DNA of 64,000 nt from Trichobilharzia szidati (lineage: Eukaryota > Platyhelminthes > Trematoda > Strigeidida > Schistosomatidae). The notes under the pieces were generated by a model that was not told the origin of the DNA, did no database searches, and worked only from the letters and a program-made list of their open reading frames with translations. Positions 21,601 to 34,600 of the stretch are shown one piece after another; within the stretch, counting starts at the first letter, position 1, and each line of letters starts with the position of its first letter. The stretch spans positions 115,374,110-115,438,109 of the forward strand of contig OX235279.1 in the NCBI GenBank assembly GCA_944472155.2, in the 5' to 3' direction. The translations under genes were made by a program, and so were the position numbers.

Positions 21601-24470
21601 TGGATAAATCAGCCCACTAACCACTTTGAGAAACCAACAAATTCACTGATTTTAGCATGCAGTTGCCAACAAGTAAATAAAAAATCTTATTCTGTCTATT
21701 TCAGTGTTTGTAAGATATGCTCTAGAAATCTGACGGACGAAGAATGCGAAACCTTTGATGCAATGATTTATAATTATTCTAGATTTATTGAAAAAGGCTA
21801 AGGAAACAGACCTCACCCTTTGAAGATTCATTGCGAAAGAAAGCAAACAATACATTGGTATTATGCCCATTTAGATACATATGTTACTTTTTCCACTATG
21901 CAACCGAAAGCCGCCGTTTTATTTGACGGAGTGTCATGCCAGCTTGCTATTTAACCCGAATTCTATGCATGTTCATACTTTCTTGAAATGACAGAGACTA
22001 TTTATAGCTTAGGTGGATGATTTTGATGTGGTTGTGTTCTCTCGACTTGGCGGTTAAATTTCTAGGATTTCGCATTCTCTGTAGATAATATTTCCAGAGG
22101 TTACTTCACATTGAAGCAGTAGTTATTCCAAGGACCCCTGAAGGGAAATTATCGAGTTTGACTGACGATAGAGTGTTTAGCATGAAGAGAATATTGTTTA
22201 GGTCTGAAGAATTTAACTTCACTTATTTCATCACTCAAGGCAATTTAGAAAACTTATTTAAACCAAGTACACCTCTATCAATAATTATAAAGCTCAGTAA
22301 CTTGCTTTCATTGAATCGAACTCCATTTTGTGAGTACACAGACCTTCTATGTGTATTCGTATCTGGCAGCCACGTCTTCCTTGTGGATGAAACTTTTAAT
22401 AATCCAATGACTTCGTGTGTAGACGACCTCGAACTGCTATCCATTTGGCCCTGCAATCATTCAACACGCTCTCATTTCATCTTTCAGATGCTTAAAGAAA
22501 AAACTCTCATGATGTAAGCAATTAGGAATTAGCAATCCTCCACATACTTCGAAGTATGGATCCATTAGCACATGAAGTTGTTCTGTTCATCAACCGCCTA
22601 CATCCTGATGTTTTCCTCTCACCGCTGGTACTATTACATAGTAAGGTCTCTCACACTCTTGTAGCTATGGAAAGACCATACACAGCCTTTTGCACTACGC
22701 AACCGATTCCGCATAGGAGTTTAGGATGTAAGGATCATGTTTCAACCAGATCCCAAGGTCTTACTAGCCTAAAATCTGATATCTTGGGTTTAAAATTTTT
22801 GTCGTGTTTCTGCGATGCGCATTCAAGACCCCAGTCGATGCAGTGAGTCTAAAAACGCAAACTATGTGCGTCAGCCAATTCACTTGTCGTGTTATCTTGG
22901 AATTTCTAGTGTTGAAATATTATCCAGCCCCGGAGCATACAACTCAGTGCACCATCGGATTCAAGTAGAAAGTTATATGTGTGTATTCTCTGGCTGGAAA
23001 ACTATTTGGAAGATAGAAATACAGGTCAATGCCTTTTTGCCATTCCCACTTACGCATCAACTGAATGCAGTCCTGATGAACTAAAGATCGGCTTTTGTCA
23101 AAAGCCACCTGGTTTGGTGCTAAAAGTCTAACATTCAGATACAGTTATAGCAGCGGCTAACTTGAGTGCTGTAATAAGGATACTGAATAAGTCTGTAGAA
23201 TATAATAAAGATATCTGTTTAGTCAGGTGACGATGAACCGACAAAGCTGATCTCCTTTTGTAACTCTGTTCAGGTAGTTATATGTTCCCACGTCGCACTA
23301 TTTTCAAGCAAGTAGCATCAGCAATAGGAAAACACGTTAACTATGTAGGCCTATTAGGGAAGTGGATTCGAAAAGATGATCCTGGAGATAAATAAATTTA
23401 TAGCTGTATGCAGTTATCTCTCTGGAGAGACTGCCCGAACTGTGGGAAAACACACTGAAAATCAGTTCAACTGACCAACCTCACCCTGGAGAGGATGTAA
23501 CTAGCCGTTAAGCAACTATGGCGAAGGTGGCAAAAGTCGCATCGAATCTGAAACAGAACGAAATATCAGGAGCTAACTACATGATATGTAGAAGGGTGAT
23601 GGTGACGAATTGTAGACCTGAATAAGGTAACAGATTTTGAATATTATTCCCTTGTTTTCTGAGTGGAGCATAGGGCTTCAACAACACATCCTTATTTTAA
23701 CTTATTCCCTGCAGTCTCTTTAAGATGGCTCCAAGATTGCCAGTGAGATTTCATTTAATCCTCAGACGAACTCCTCCATGTCAACGTTGAACTCAAGCGC
23801 AACCTGTCATTTCCCGTCCAGATTCAACTCCAGGGCCTGTCTTGGGCGCTTTGTCACTGAAAGCTCTCATTAAAGTACATCCAATCCATCTTCACTTATC
23901 CCACCATATTAAATAAAAGATAGCTACTTATTTGACTCGTTCATAGGGTTCAATTTTAATAGGAAGCCGCATGAAATAGTTTATCATCCTTTCTCACGCA
24001 TTTTGTGACTTATTGCGTGATCAGTAATAAATAAAAATGTATAAATATTATGTACCGCTTTTCTAATAAATGTACAGTATCTTACAGTCATAGACTAGCC
24101 GTTGTCTTTTGAAATTTGCGTGGCTCGGTGAAATCGAAGGTGCAACGGACGAATAGGTATATTAGCCTAACGGTCGAGTTCATTACCATTATAACAATTA
24201 GCTGTCCAGGCATAACTCATGCTGCTTGTCCTTTCTGGTCCTCTTATCTTCAGAATGGACGGAAAGTAGTTGTTGATGGAAGTCAATAACAGGCAGCTGG
24301 AAATGTCTTTGCTGATGTGCTCACCATGTCATTTAATCATAAAGAAGCACTAACTGCCTTGACATTAGTTTTGCAAATCCGAATCTTCTTTATGTTGCGT
24401 GCAGCATATTTCCACACTGATTTCTGATTACTAAGGGTGTTTTGCTTTTCTGATCCTGCATTTGACATGC
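18666..24470. other. Long stretch without recognised genes
   Basis: About 5.8 kb of AT-rich DNA. Several open frames of 60-120 codons exist (such as 21099-21449 and 22158-22517 on the plus strand) but show no domain, repeat or splice context that I recognise. The stretch around 22030-22060 (GATGTGGTTGTGTTCTCT) resembles the text at the 3' end of the family B PLE near 58730, so a very old PLE end may be present. I see nothing else to call. Confidence 0.4.
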
Positions 24471-24479
24471 TAATCCGTG

Positions 24480-25520
24480 ACGTTTGCAGCGGAAATGATA
24501 TCTCCTAGACAAGTGGAAGAAGTGACTTCCTTGGAATTTCTCCCATTGATAATGATTTTTGATTGTCATTGTTTTTGGTTATATATCCATAGCACCTTTG
24601 TTTTCTGTCCTGTTTTCGCTGCTTCTTCGACCAAATTGTTGGTTTTTGCCTGCAGATCTTCGATTATGTATGACATTGGAGATGAATAGTCCGAGAAGTT
24701 CAGTATCTTCCCGTTGGTCCATCCTGTGTGGATCTTCCCACTCTCCACAGTTTGCCACATAATGCAGTCCACCAAAACCAGGAATATCATCGGTGATTGT
24801 GGACAGCCTTGTTTTACTCGTGTCCTCACTTAAAACGCTTCAATGAGCTTCATGATATTATTCACTTAACACATGGCATTATCATATATTTGTTGGATAA
24901 GGCTGATAAAGGTTTAAGATATGAAGGGTTGTAATCGACTCTGTAGTATTAAGGTGGTTTCCAAATTACTTCAAGGCTGACATTGTCGAAGGCTTTTTCA
25001 AAGCTGATGGATTTTCGTCAGAGATTTGACTGCCACTTTATGCTGTATTCCATAATAATACGGAGCGTTGCAGTTCGGCCAACAAATCATTAGACCTTCC
25101 AAAGTCAAGCTTTTTCCTTTTGGAATTTTGCATTCAGGCCATCTTTTAGTCTGTCCAGGATGACGTGACTTAATATTTGGAGTAAACAGGAGTATGATTA
25201 AATGCAACTTTTAATAAAATATTGTTAAACTGATAAGGTAGTTAACCTCGTCTAATTTACTAGCTTGCTAGTCTTCTAGTCAGTCCCAAGCCCGGGTAAA
25301 GTGGGAGGATTAGGCGTGCGGCTAAAAATCCTACACCATAAAAGCTATCAAACTACTACAGAAACTTCAACGCACAAGATAAGGTAGTCATTCCTCCTAT
25401 CAGTAAGTACCTTTTCTTCCAAAAAGCTGGCAGTTTTGGCGTCAGCATTTCTGGCTAGGTGTCTGGCTCCGTTTTCACTGCTTCTGGATTCATTTTATCT
25501 GGTCGTCGTGCCTGTTTGAG
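24480..25520 (-). mobile_element. Decayed RTE fragment with inverted 5' part
   Basis: On the minus strand, 24566-24829 encodes an RT motif B piece (GCPQSPMIF), and 24850-25210 matches the region upstream of it in the younger element at 42.1-45.3 kb. Then 25246-25380, on the plus strand, matches the 5' leader of that same element (AAGCCCGGGTAAAG and CAACGCACAA). At about 25466-25520 minus-strand RT sequence returns. The head-to-head layout fits a 5' inversion during target-primed integration. All frames are broken. Confidence 0.7.
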
Positions 25521-26212
25521 GTAATTCTAGATGATACCCAGATGAAAGTCATTTCAAGAGTTTTTTATTATAAGCAGCTTAGTGCTTCACCAGACACCTC
25601 CATACTGGTACATTTTCTGGTTCATTATTCTCATCCCCACTATCGGTGTGCAGGAGCATGTAGACTGCCGATAATTATCCTGTATGTTCTTCCCTAACAA
25701 ACAGTTATAAGGCTTTAAAGAAAAAGTGAAATTTAACACCGATGTTAAGAATTTCTACATGAAAATTCAGTTGTCATATGTTTCTAGTTTATTTACAAGC
25801 ATTCAAAATCAAAATGAAGGCCCGTTACACATAGTAGAGGACAACGCAAATAAAACGACGCACGAAATTAACATAAGTAAACAAAATTAAGATAGCAGCC
25901 ACATAGAGTACAAATAAACCTGATCACGGGTAATAATTAGGCATAAATAAAAGTCGTTCGTAATATAAAGGGTAAAAACCCAGCATATACTACATGTGTT
26001 GAAAATTCATGGGGCTAACACATATTTATCTTCTTAAAACTCACGGACCCTTGCATGAAATAACCCAGGACAGTAAGGATGATCATCTCTAAAATTAGGC
26101 AGATAAGTTTTAAGACCGGTTTAAACACAGACGATTGGAAGACGAATTGGTTGTGAAAAATTCGGAATAAAGAAATTTATAGGGCTGTAGAATAAAGTTA
26201 ATTAATTATTGA
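25521..26212. other. Unassigned stretch before the tandem array
   Basis: About 25600-25700 resembles a diverged piece of the RTE fragment also found in the array unit (wording around GGTTCATTATTCTCATCC). The remainder has no recognisable content up to the sharp start of the array at 26213. Confidence 0.4.
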
Positions 26213-28670
26213 GGCAAGGCACTTCAGAGTGTTGAAGTCATTTCAAATTACTTTGTGGTCAACGATGCCGTAGGTTTCTACAAAGTCGACGAATTTGAGT
26301 TATACATTGACAGTCATTCTAGTCCGCGTTCGACAAAGGTGTGCAGTGTCGCCAATCGATGTAAGCATTATTTGCTTTGTGGCTTGGTATTTTGCCTAAG
26401 GAGAACACGAGCATGATTCCGTACTAGTACTTCCATAAGCTCAAGTCTCCCTTCTTTGGTAGTTGCACAAACAAGTCTTTCTTGCGATCGCCAGATACAC
26501 TTCCTTCTTTCCACATCTTCCGTAATAGTGCCTCTAGCATGTTCGCTGAGATATTTGCGTCCCGTCCGTTACCAGTGCTCCTGTAAGGATTCAGTCTAGT
26601 CCTACTCGTTTACCGGCATTCAGTAACTTTATGGCCTTCAAGACTTCTGTTTCCATAGGAGGGTTGGTGTTCTTCACTTGCAACACTGTGTTTTCTGCTA
26701 GTATTTATGGGTAAGTTGTAGGTGGACGTCGATGCAGACGTCATTTGAAGCTGCCAGTAAGGCATTTCCTCTATTTTAAGTCCTCTGTAATTGCGTTTCT
26801 TTCGCAATTTGTTACTGGCTTCATCTGCATTGGTGTCTTCCTGGAGAACGATATGGTTATTTATTGTAGTATTCTCAGAGGTCTCTCTTACCCCTCACCT
26901 GTTCTTCTTCAGTTTCCAGCGTGTTTTGAAGTGTATCTTTTTCCTTCCTTACCACTCTTCACTGCTTTGTGCTCAGTGCTCTTAGGTTGAGATAACCTTC
27001 TGCTTTCGTTGTTCATCTCTTCACTGGTTCATTTTCTGCCTCATTATCCTTATCCTCTCTATTGGTTTCCGGGTGTCTGTGGAAGGCCATTTCTTATTTT
27101 GCCTCTTCTTGCTTCCCACACGGTTATACAGGCTCCATTCAACATCGATTTCAGAGAGTTTCAGTGTTCTTCCATACCAGTTTCTTCGTTGAAATTTCTT
27201 AATATTTCTAACTTTTCCTAGTGATTGTGGCTTCATCCTACAGTTTCCTTGTGTTTCGCTTGGCCTGTGATCTCTCTCCAGCTTCCTTAGAGGACTCCCA
27301 CCATTTGTTAGGGGCTGCTTACACTAGACAATGGTGTGAGCCTGCATCTGCTCCTCTTCTCGATTTCGTGCCCACTAGGTTGCATCTCAACTTTCATGAT
27401 ACTGGAATGAAGTCAGGCTGATTATTAGTGTGTCCATCTGGTCAAACCCTTGTAGCCTTTTTTCGTCCTTTCGCTTGTACAGACCATCTCTATCTACCAA
27501 ATCATTAAGCTTTCACAAGTTCGTAAACAGTTCTCTGTTCCCACTGATTACTTTGACAGAGCGTCTACCAACCCATGACTTGTTCACTTCCTGTGTTGTA
27601 TACTCACAGTTTGACATTCATATGACGCAATAAAAATTTGATGTTGACATTTGGCTGAAGTCTCGTCCATTCCTGCTCACAATTTTCTGTAGAGGTTTCC
27701 CTCCTTCTCTTGATCTGCATGCTTTGAAGGACTGTACAATTCTAACTTCATTTTCATTTAGATATTTTTGTCGTTATCGTGGAGGAGACTGGTCCTCATC
27801 TGATAAGAACCTTCATCGCTCTTGGTAATATTATGATAACCAATGCCTCAGCGTGGCTGTGATTGTCGTCTGGGTGACTAGAGTAGATTATTGATTCTCC
27901 AGCTAACACTTTAGAGGGTCAACTTCCATCCGATCTGCTCTCACAGAATTCTACCACTTCTGAACTATATATTCCCGTCTCTTTGTAATGTGAGCAGCCT
28001 TCCCAGCTTCGAACATCGTGTGAACATACCATGTCGCTATGCTTATTTTGATTCCATCGAGAAAAGATACACCGAGTGACTGGTTTCCCGAAGGCTTCCA
28101 CCGTCCACGTCATTTCGTTTCTTCGATTCCAGTGAAGGATAGGTGTATTCTTTATGTTTTTCAGTGCTTTGAAATTTCTGTGATGATGGGATTGCTTTTC
28201 TGATGTAATGTCTCGAGTATGACACCCAGCGTTCTCTCTTCCTCCAGCTATAGGACCTGCTTTTAAACTAGGTGAGGTTAAGGCAACGGATGAAGTGTTG
28301 CAATTCTATATTGTTCCACCGGACAGCTGGCCGCTGCTGACCACTGCAGTTTATGAGAAAGTGAATTATCATTCCTATGGTAATCAAAGGGATATCAGCT
28401 GAACAAGTATGGTGCCTAAGATTCTAGGTTGCATAGTCCCGGAAGACTAACCGGAGCTCACGACAAGCAAACCCCATAAATCCAAGCAGCGTTCAGTCCG
28501 AAATGATGGTTCATTGGTCATATTCTTACCTTTCGACAGGCTCTGGAAGTGGGTATACTCACTGCCGTTCAACATTTGAAACATTTCTGACCTGAAGGTG
28601 GTATTCCACTTGTCAACTAAGATATTGCACTGCAATGTTTGATTGTAGATAAAGTGCAGATAAAGTATGC
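26213..28670 (-). repeat. Array unit 1, with decayed RTE endonuclease/RT
   Basis: Read on the minus strand, the unit starts (right side) with an unassigned 400 bp and an RTE 5' leader near 28230-28270. Remnants of the endonuclease region, the linker (about 27021-27236, resembling the block starting MGRKKKQDKKW of the younger element) and early RT (26610-26807 and neighbours) follow. It is cut off inside RT near the motif A region at 26232. Frames change repeatedly, so no protein is made. Confidence 0.8.
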
Positions 28671-31600
28671 GGCAAGGCACTTCAGAGTGTTGAAGTCATT
28701 TCAAATTACTTTGTGGTCAACGATGCCGTAGGTTTCTACAAAGTCGACGAATTTGAGTTATACATTGACAGTCATTCTAGTCCGCGTTCGACAAAGGTGT
28801 GCAGTGTCGCCAATCGATGTAAGCATTATTTGCTTTGTGGCTTGGTATTTTGCCTAAGGAGAACACGAGCATGATTCCGTACTAGTACTTCCATAAGCTC
28901 AAGTCTCCCTTCTTTGGTAGTTGCACAAACAAGTCTTTCTTGCGATCGCCAGATACACTTCCTTCTTTCCACATCTTCCGTAATAGTGCCTCTAGCATGT
29001 TCGCTGAGATATTTGCGTCCCGTCCGTTACCAGTGCTCCTGTAGGGATTCAGTCTAGTCCTACTCGTTTACCGGCATTCAGTAACTTTATGGCCTTCAAG
29101 ACTCCTGTTTCCATAGGAGGGTTGGTGTTCTTCACTTGCAGCACTGTGTTTTCTGCTGGTATTTATGGGCAAGTTGTAGGTGGACGTCGATGCAGACGTC
29201 ATTTGAAGCTGCCAGTAAGGCATTTCCTCTATTTTAAGTCCTCTGTAATTGCGTTTCTTTCGCAATTTGTTACTGGCTTCATCTGCATTGGTGTCTTCCT
29301 GGAGAACGATATGGTTATTTATTGTAGTATTCTCAGAGGTCTCTCTTACCCCTCACCTGTTCTTCTTCAGTTTCCAGCGTGTTTTGAAGTGTATCTTTTT
29401 CCTTCCTTACCACTCTTCACTGCTTTGTGCTCAGTGCTCTTAGGTTGAGATAACCTTCTGCTTTCGTTGTTCATCTCTTCACTGGTTCATTTTCTGCCTC
29501 ATTATCCTTATCCTCTCTATTGGTTTCCGGGTGTCTGTGGAAGGCCATTTCTTATTTCGCCTCTTCTTGCTTCCCACACGGTTATACAGGCTCCATTCAA
29601 CATCGATTTCAGAGAGTTTCAGTGTTCTTCCATACCAGTTTCTTCGTTGAAATTTCTTAATATTTCTAACTTTTCCTAGTGATTGTGGCTTCATCCTACA
29701 GTTTCCTTGTGTTTCGCTTGGCCTGTGATCTCTCTCCAGCTTCCTTAGAGGACTCCCACCATTTGTTAGGGGCTGCTTACACTAGACAATGGTGTGAGCC
29801 TGCATCTGCTCCTCTTCTCGATTTCGTGCCCACTAGGTTGCATCTCAACTTTCATGATACTGGAATGAAGTCAGGCTGATTATTAGTGTGTCCATCTGGT
29901 CAAACCCTTGTAGCCTTTTTTCGTCCTTTCGCTTGTACAGACCATCTCTATCTACCAAATCATTAAGCTTTCACAAGTTCGTAAACAGTTCTCTGTTCCC
30001 ACTGATTACTTTGACAGAGCGTCTACCAACCCATGACTTGTTCACTTCCTGTGTTGTATACTCACAGTTTGACATTCATATGACGCAATAAAAATTTGAT
30101 GTTGACATTTGGCTGAAGTCTCGTCCATTCCTGCTCACAATTTTCTGTAGAGGTTTCCCTCCTTCTCTTGATCTGCATGCTTTGAAGGACTGTACAATTC
30201 TAACTTCATTTTCATTTAGATATTTTTGTCGTTATCGTGGAGGAGACTGGTCCTCATCTGATAAGAACCTTCATCGCTCTTGGTAATATTATGATAACCA
30301 ATGCCTCAGCGTGGCTGTGATTGTCGTCTGGGTGACTAGAGTAGATTATTGATTCTCCAGCTAACACTTTAGAGGGTCAACTTCCATCCGATCTGCTCTC
30401 ACAGAATTCTACCACTTCTGAACTATATATTCCCGTCTCTTTGTAATGTGAGCAGCCTTCCCAGCTTCGAACATCGTGTGAACATACCATGTCGCTATGC
30501 TTATTTTGATTCCATCGAGAAAAGATACACCGAGTGACTGGTTTCCCGAAGGCTTCCACCGTCCACGTCATTTCGTTTCTTCGATTCCAGTGAAGGATAG
30601 GTGTATTCTTTATGTTTTTCAGTGCTTTGAAATTTCTGTGATGATGGGATTGCTTTTCTGATGTAATGTCTCGAGTATGACACCCAGCGTTCTCTCTTCC
30701 TCCAGCTATAGGACCTGCTTTTAAACTAGGTGAGGTTAAGGCAACGGATGAAGTGTTGCAATTCTATATTGTTCCACCGGACAGCTGGCCGCTGCTGACC
30801 ACTGCAGTTTATGAGAAAGTGAATTATCATTCCTATGGTAATCAAAGGGATATCAGCTGAACAAGTATGGTGCCTAAGATTCTAGGTTGCATAGTCCCGG
30901 AAGACTAACCGGAGCTCACGACAAGCAAACCCCAGAAATCCAAGCAGCGTTCAGTCCGAAATGATGGTTCATTGGTCATATTCTTACCTTTCGACAGGCT
31001 CTGGAAGTGGGTATACTCACTGCCGTTCAACATTTGAAACATTTCTGACCTGAAGGTGGTATTCCACTTGTCAACTAAGATATTGCACTGCAATGTTTGA
31101 TTGTAGATAAAGTGCAGATAAAGTATGCGGCAAGGCACTTCAGAGTGTTGAAGTCATTTCAAATTACTTTGTGGTCAACGATGCCGTAGGTTTCTACAAA
31201 GTCGACGAATTTGAGTTATACATTGACAGTCATTCTAGTCCGCGTTCGACAAAGGTGTGCAGTGTCGCCAATCGATGTAAGCATTATTTGCTTTGTGGCT
31301 TGGTATTTTGCCTAAGGAGAACACGAGCATGATTCCGTACTAGTACTTCCATAAGCTCAAGTCTCCCTTCTTTGGTAGTTGCACAAACAAGTCTTTCTTG
31401 CGATCGCCAGATACACTTCCTTCTTTCCACATCTTCCGTAATAGTGCCTCTAGCATGTTCGCTGAGATATTTGCGTCCCGTCCGTTACCAGTGCTCCTGT
31501 AAGGATTCAGTCTAGTCCTACTCGTTTACCGGCATTCAGTAACTTTATGGCCTTCAAGACTTCTGTTTCCATAGGAGGGTTGGTGTTCTTCACTTGCAAC

Positions 31601-34600
31601 ACTGTGTTTTCTGCTAGTATTTATGAGTAAGTTGTAGGTGGACGTCGATGCAGACGTCATTTGAAGCTGCCAGTAAGGCATTTCCTCTATTTTAAGTCCT
31701 CTGTAATTGCGTTTCTTTCGCAATTTGTTACTGGCTTCATCTGCATTGGTGTCTTCCTGGAGAACGATATGGTTATTTATTGTAGTATTCTCAGAGGTCT
31801 CTCTTACCCCTCACCTGTTCTTCTTCAGTTTCCAGCGTGTTTTGAAGTGTATCTTTTTCCTTCCTTACCACTCTTCACTGCTTTGTGCTCAGTGCTCTTA
31901 GGTTGAGATAACCTTCTGCTTTCGTTGTTCATCTCTTCACTGGTTCATTTTCTGCCTCATTATCCTTATCCTCTCTATTGGTTTCCGGGTGTCTGTGGAA
32001 GGCCATTTCTTATTTTGCCTCTTCTTGCTTCCCACACGGTTATACAGGCTCCATTCAACATCGATTTCAGAGAGTTTCAGTGTTCTTCCATACCAGTTTC
32101 TTCGTTGAAATTTCTTAATATTTCTAACTTTTCCTAGTGATTGTGGCTTCATCCTACAGTTTCCTTGTGTTTCGCTTGGCCTGTGATCTCTCTCCAGCTT
32201 CCTTAGAGGACTCCCACCATTTGTTAGGGGTTGCTTACACTAGACAATGGTGTGAGCCTGCATCTGCTCCTCTTCTCGATTTCGTGCCCACTAGGTTGCA
32301 TCTCAACTTTCATGATACTGGAATGAAGTCAGGCTGATTATTAGTGTGTCCATCTGGTCAAACCCTTGTAGCCTTTTTTCGTCCTTTCGCTTGTACAGAC
32401 CATCTCTATCTACCAAATCATTAAGCTTTCACAAGTTCGTAAACAGTTCTCTGTTCCCACTGATTACTTTGACAGAGCGTCTACCAACCCATGACTTGTT
32501 CACTTCCTGTGTTGTATACTCACAGTTTGACATTCATATGACGCAATAAAAATTTGATGTTGACATTTGGCTGAAGTCTCGTCCATTCCTGCTCACAATT
32601 TTCTGTAGAGGTTTCCCTCCTTCTCTTGATCTGCATGCTTTGAAGGACTGTACAATTCTAACTTCATTTTCATTTAGATATTTTTGTCGTTATCGTGGAG
32701 GAGACTGGTCCTCATCTGATAAGAACCTTCATCGCTCTTGGTAATATTATGATAACCAATGCCTCAGCGTGGCTGTGATTGTCGTCTGGGTGACTAGAGT
32801 AGATTATTGATTCTCCAGCTAACACTTTAGAGGGTCAACTTCCATCCGATCTGCTCTCACAGAATTCTACCACTTCTGAACTATATATTCCCGTCTCTTT
32901 GTAATGTGAGCAGCCTTCCCAGCTTCGAACATCATGTGAACATACCATGTCGCTATGCTTATTTTGATTCCATCGAGAAAAGATACACCGAGTGACTGGT
33001 TTCCCGAAGGCTTCCACCGTCCACGTCATTTCGTTTCTTCGATTCCAGTGAAGGATAGGTGTATTCTTTATGTTTTTCAGTGCTTTGAAATTTCTGTGAT
33101 GATGGGATTGCTTTTCTGATGTAATGTCTCGAGTATGACACCCAGCGTTCTCTCTTCCTCCAGCTATAGGACCTGCTTTTAAACTAGGTGAGGTTAAGGC
33201 AACGGATGAAGTGTTGCAATTCTATATTGTTCCACCGGACAGCTGGCCGCTGCTGACCACTGCAGTTTATGAGAAAGTGAATTATCATTCCTATGGTAAT
33301 CAAAGGGATATCAGCTGAACAAGTATGGTGCCTAAGATTCTAGGTTGCATAGTCCCGGAAGACTAACCGGAGCTCACGACAAGCAAACCCCAGAAATCCA
33401 AGCAGCGTTCAGTCCGAAATGATGGTTCATTGGTCATATTCTTACCTTTCGACAGGCTCTGGAAGTGGGTATACTCACTGCCGTTCAACATTTGAAACAT
33501 TTCTGACCTGAAGGTGGTATTCCACTTGTCAACTAAGATATTGCACTGCAATGTTTGATTGTAGATAAAGTGCAGATAAAGTATGCGGCAAGGCACTTCA
33601 GAGTGTTGAAGTCATTTCAAATTACTTTGTGGTCAACGATGCCGTAGGTTTCTACAAAGTCGACGAATTTGAGTTATACATTGACAGTCATTCTAGTCCG
33701 CGTTCGACAAAGGTGTGCAGTGTCGCCAATCGATGTAAGCATTATTTGCTTTGTGGCTTGGTATTTTGCCTAAGGAGAACACGAGCATGATTCCGTACTA
33801 GTACTTCCATAAGCTCAAGTCTCCCTTCTTTGGTAGTTGCACAAACAAGTCTTTCTTGCGATCGCCAGATACACTTCCTTCTTTCCACATCTTCCGTAAT
33901 AGTGCCTCTAGCATGTTCGCTGAGATATTTGCGTCCCGTCCGTTACCAGTGCTCCTGTAAGGATTCAGTCTAGTCCTACTCGTTTACCGGCATTCAGTAA
34001 CTTTATGGCCTTCAAGACTTCTGTTTCCATAGGAGGGTTGGTGTTCTTCACTTGCAACACTGTGTTTTCTGCTAGTATTTATGGGTAAGTTGTAGGTGGA
34101 CGTCGATGCAGACGTCATTTGAAGCTGCCAGTAAGGCATTTCCTCTATTTTAAGTCCTCTGTAATTGCGTTTCTTTCGCAATTTGTTACTGGCTTCATCT
34201 GCATTGGTGTCTTCCTGGAGAACGATATGGTTATTTATTGTAGTATTCTCAGAGGTCTCTCTTACCCCTCACCTGTTCTTCTTCAGTTTCCAGCGTGTTT
34301 TGAAGTGTATCTTTTTCCTTCCTTACCACTCTTCACTGCTTTGTGCTCAGTGCTCTTAGGTTGAGATAACCTTCTGCTTTCGTTGTTCATCTCTTCACTG
34401 GTTCATTTTCTGCCTCATTATCCTTATCCTCTCTATTGGTTTCCGGGTGTCTGTGGAAGGCCATTTCTTATTTTGCCTCTTCTTGCTTCCCACACGGTTA
34501 TACAGGCTCCATTCAACATCGATTTCAGAGAGTTTCAGTGTTCTTCCATACCAGTTTCTTCGTTGAAATTTCTTAATATTTCTAACTTTTCCTAGTGATT

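Noticed and set aside
22158..22517. 119-codon open frame, plus strand
   Set aside because: No recognisable domain, and the overlapping minus-strand frame looks equally random.
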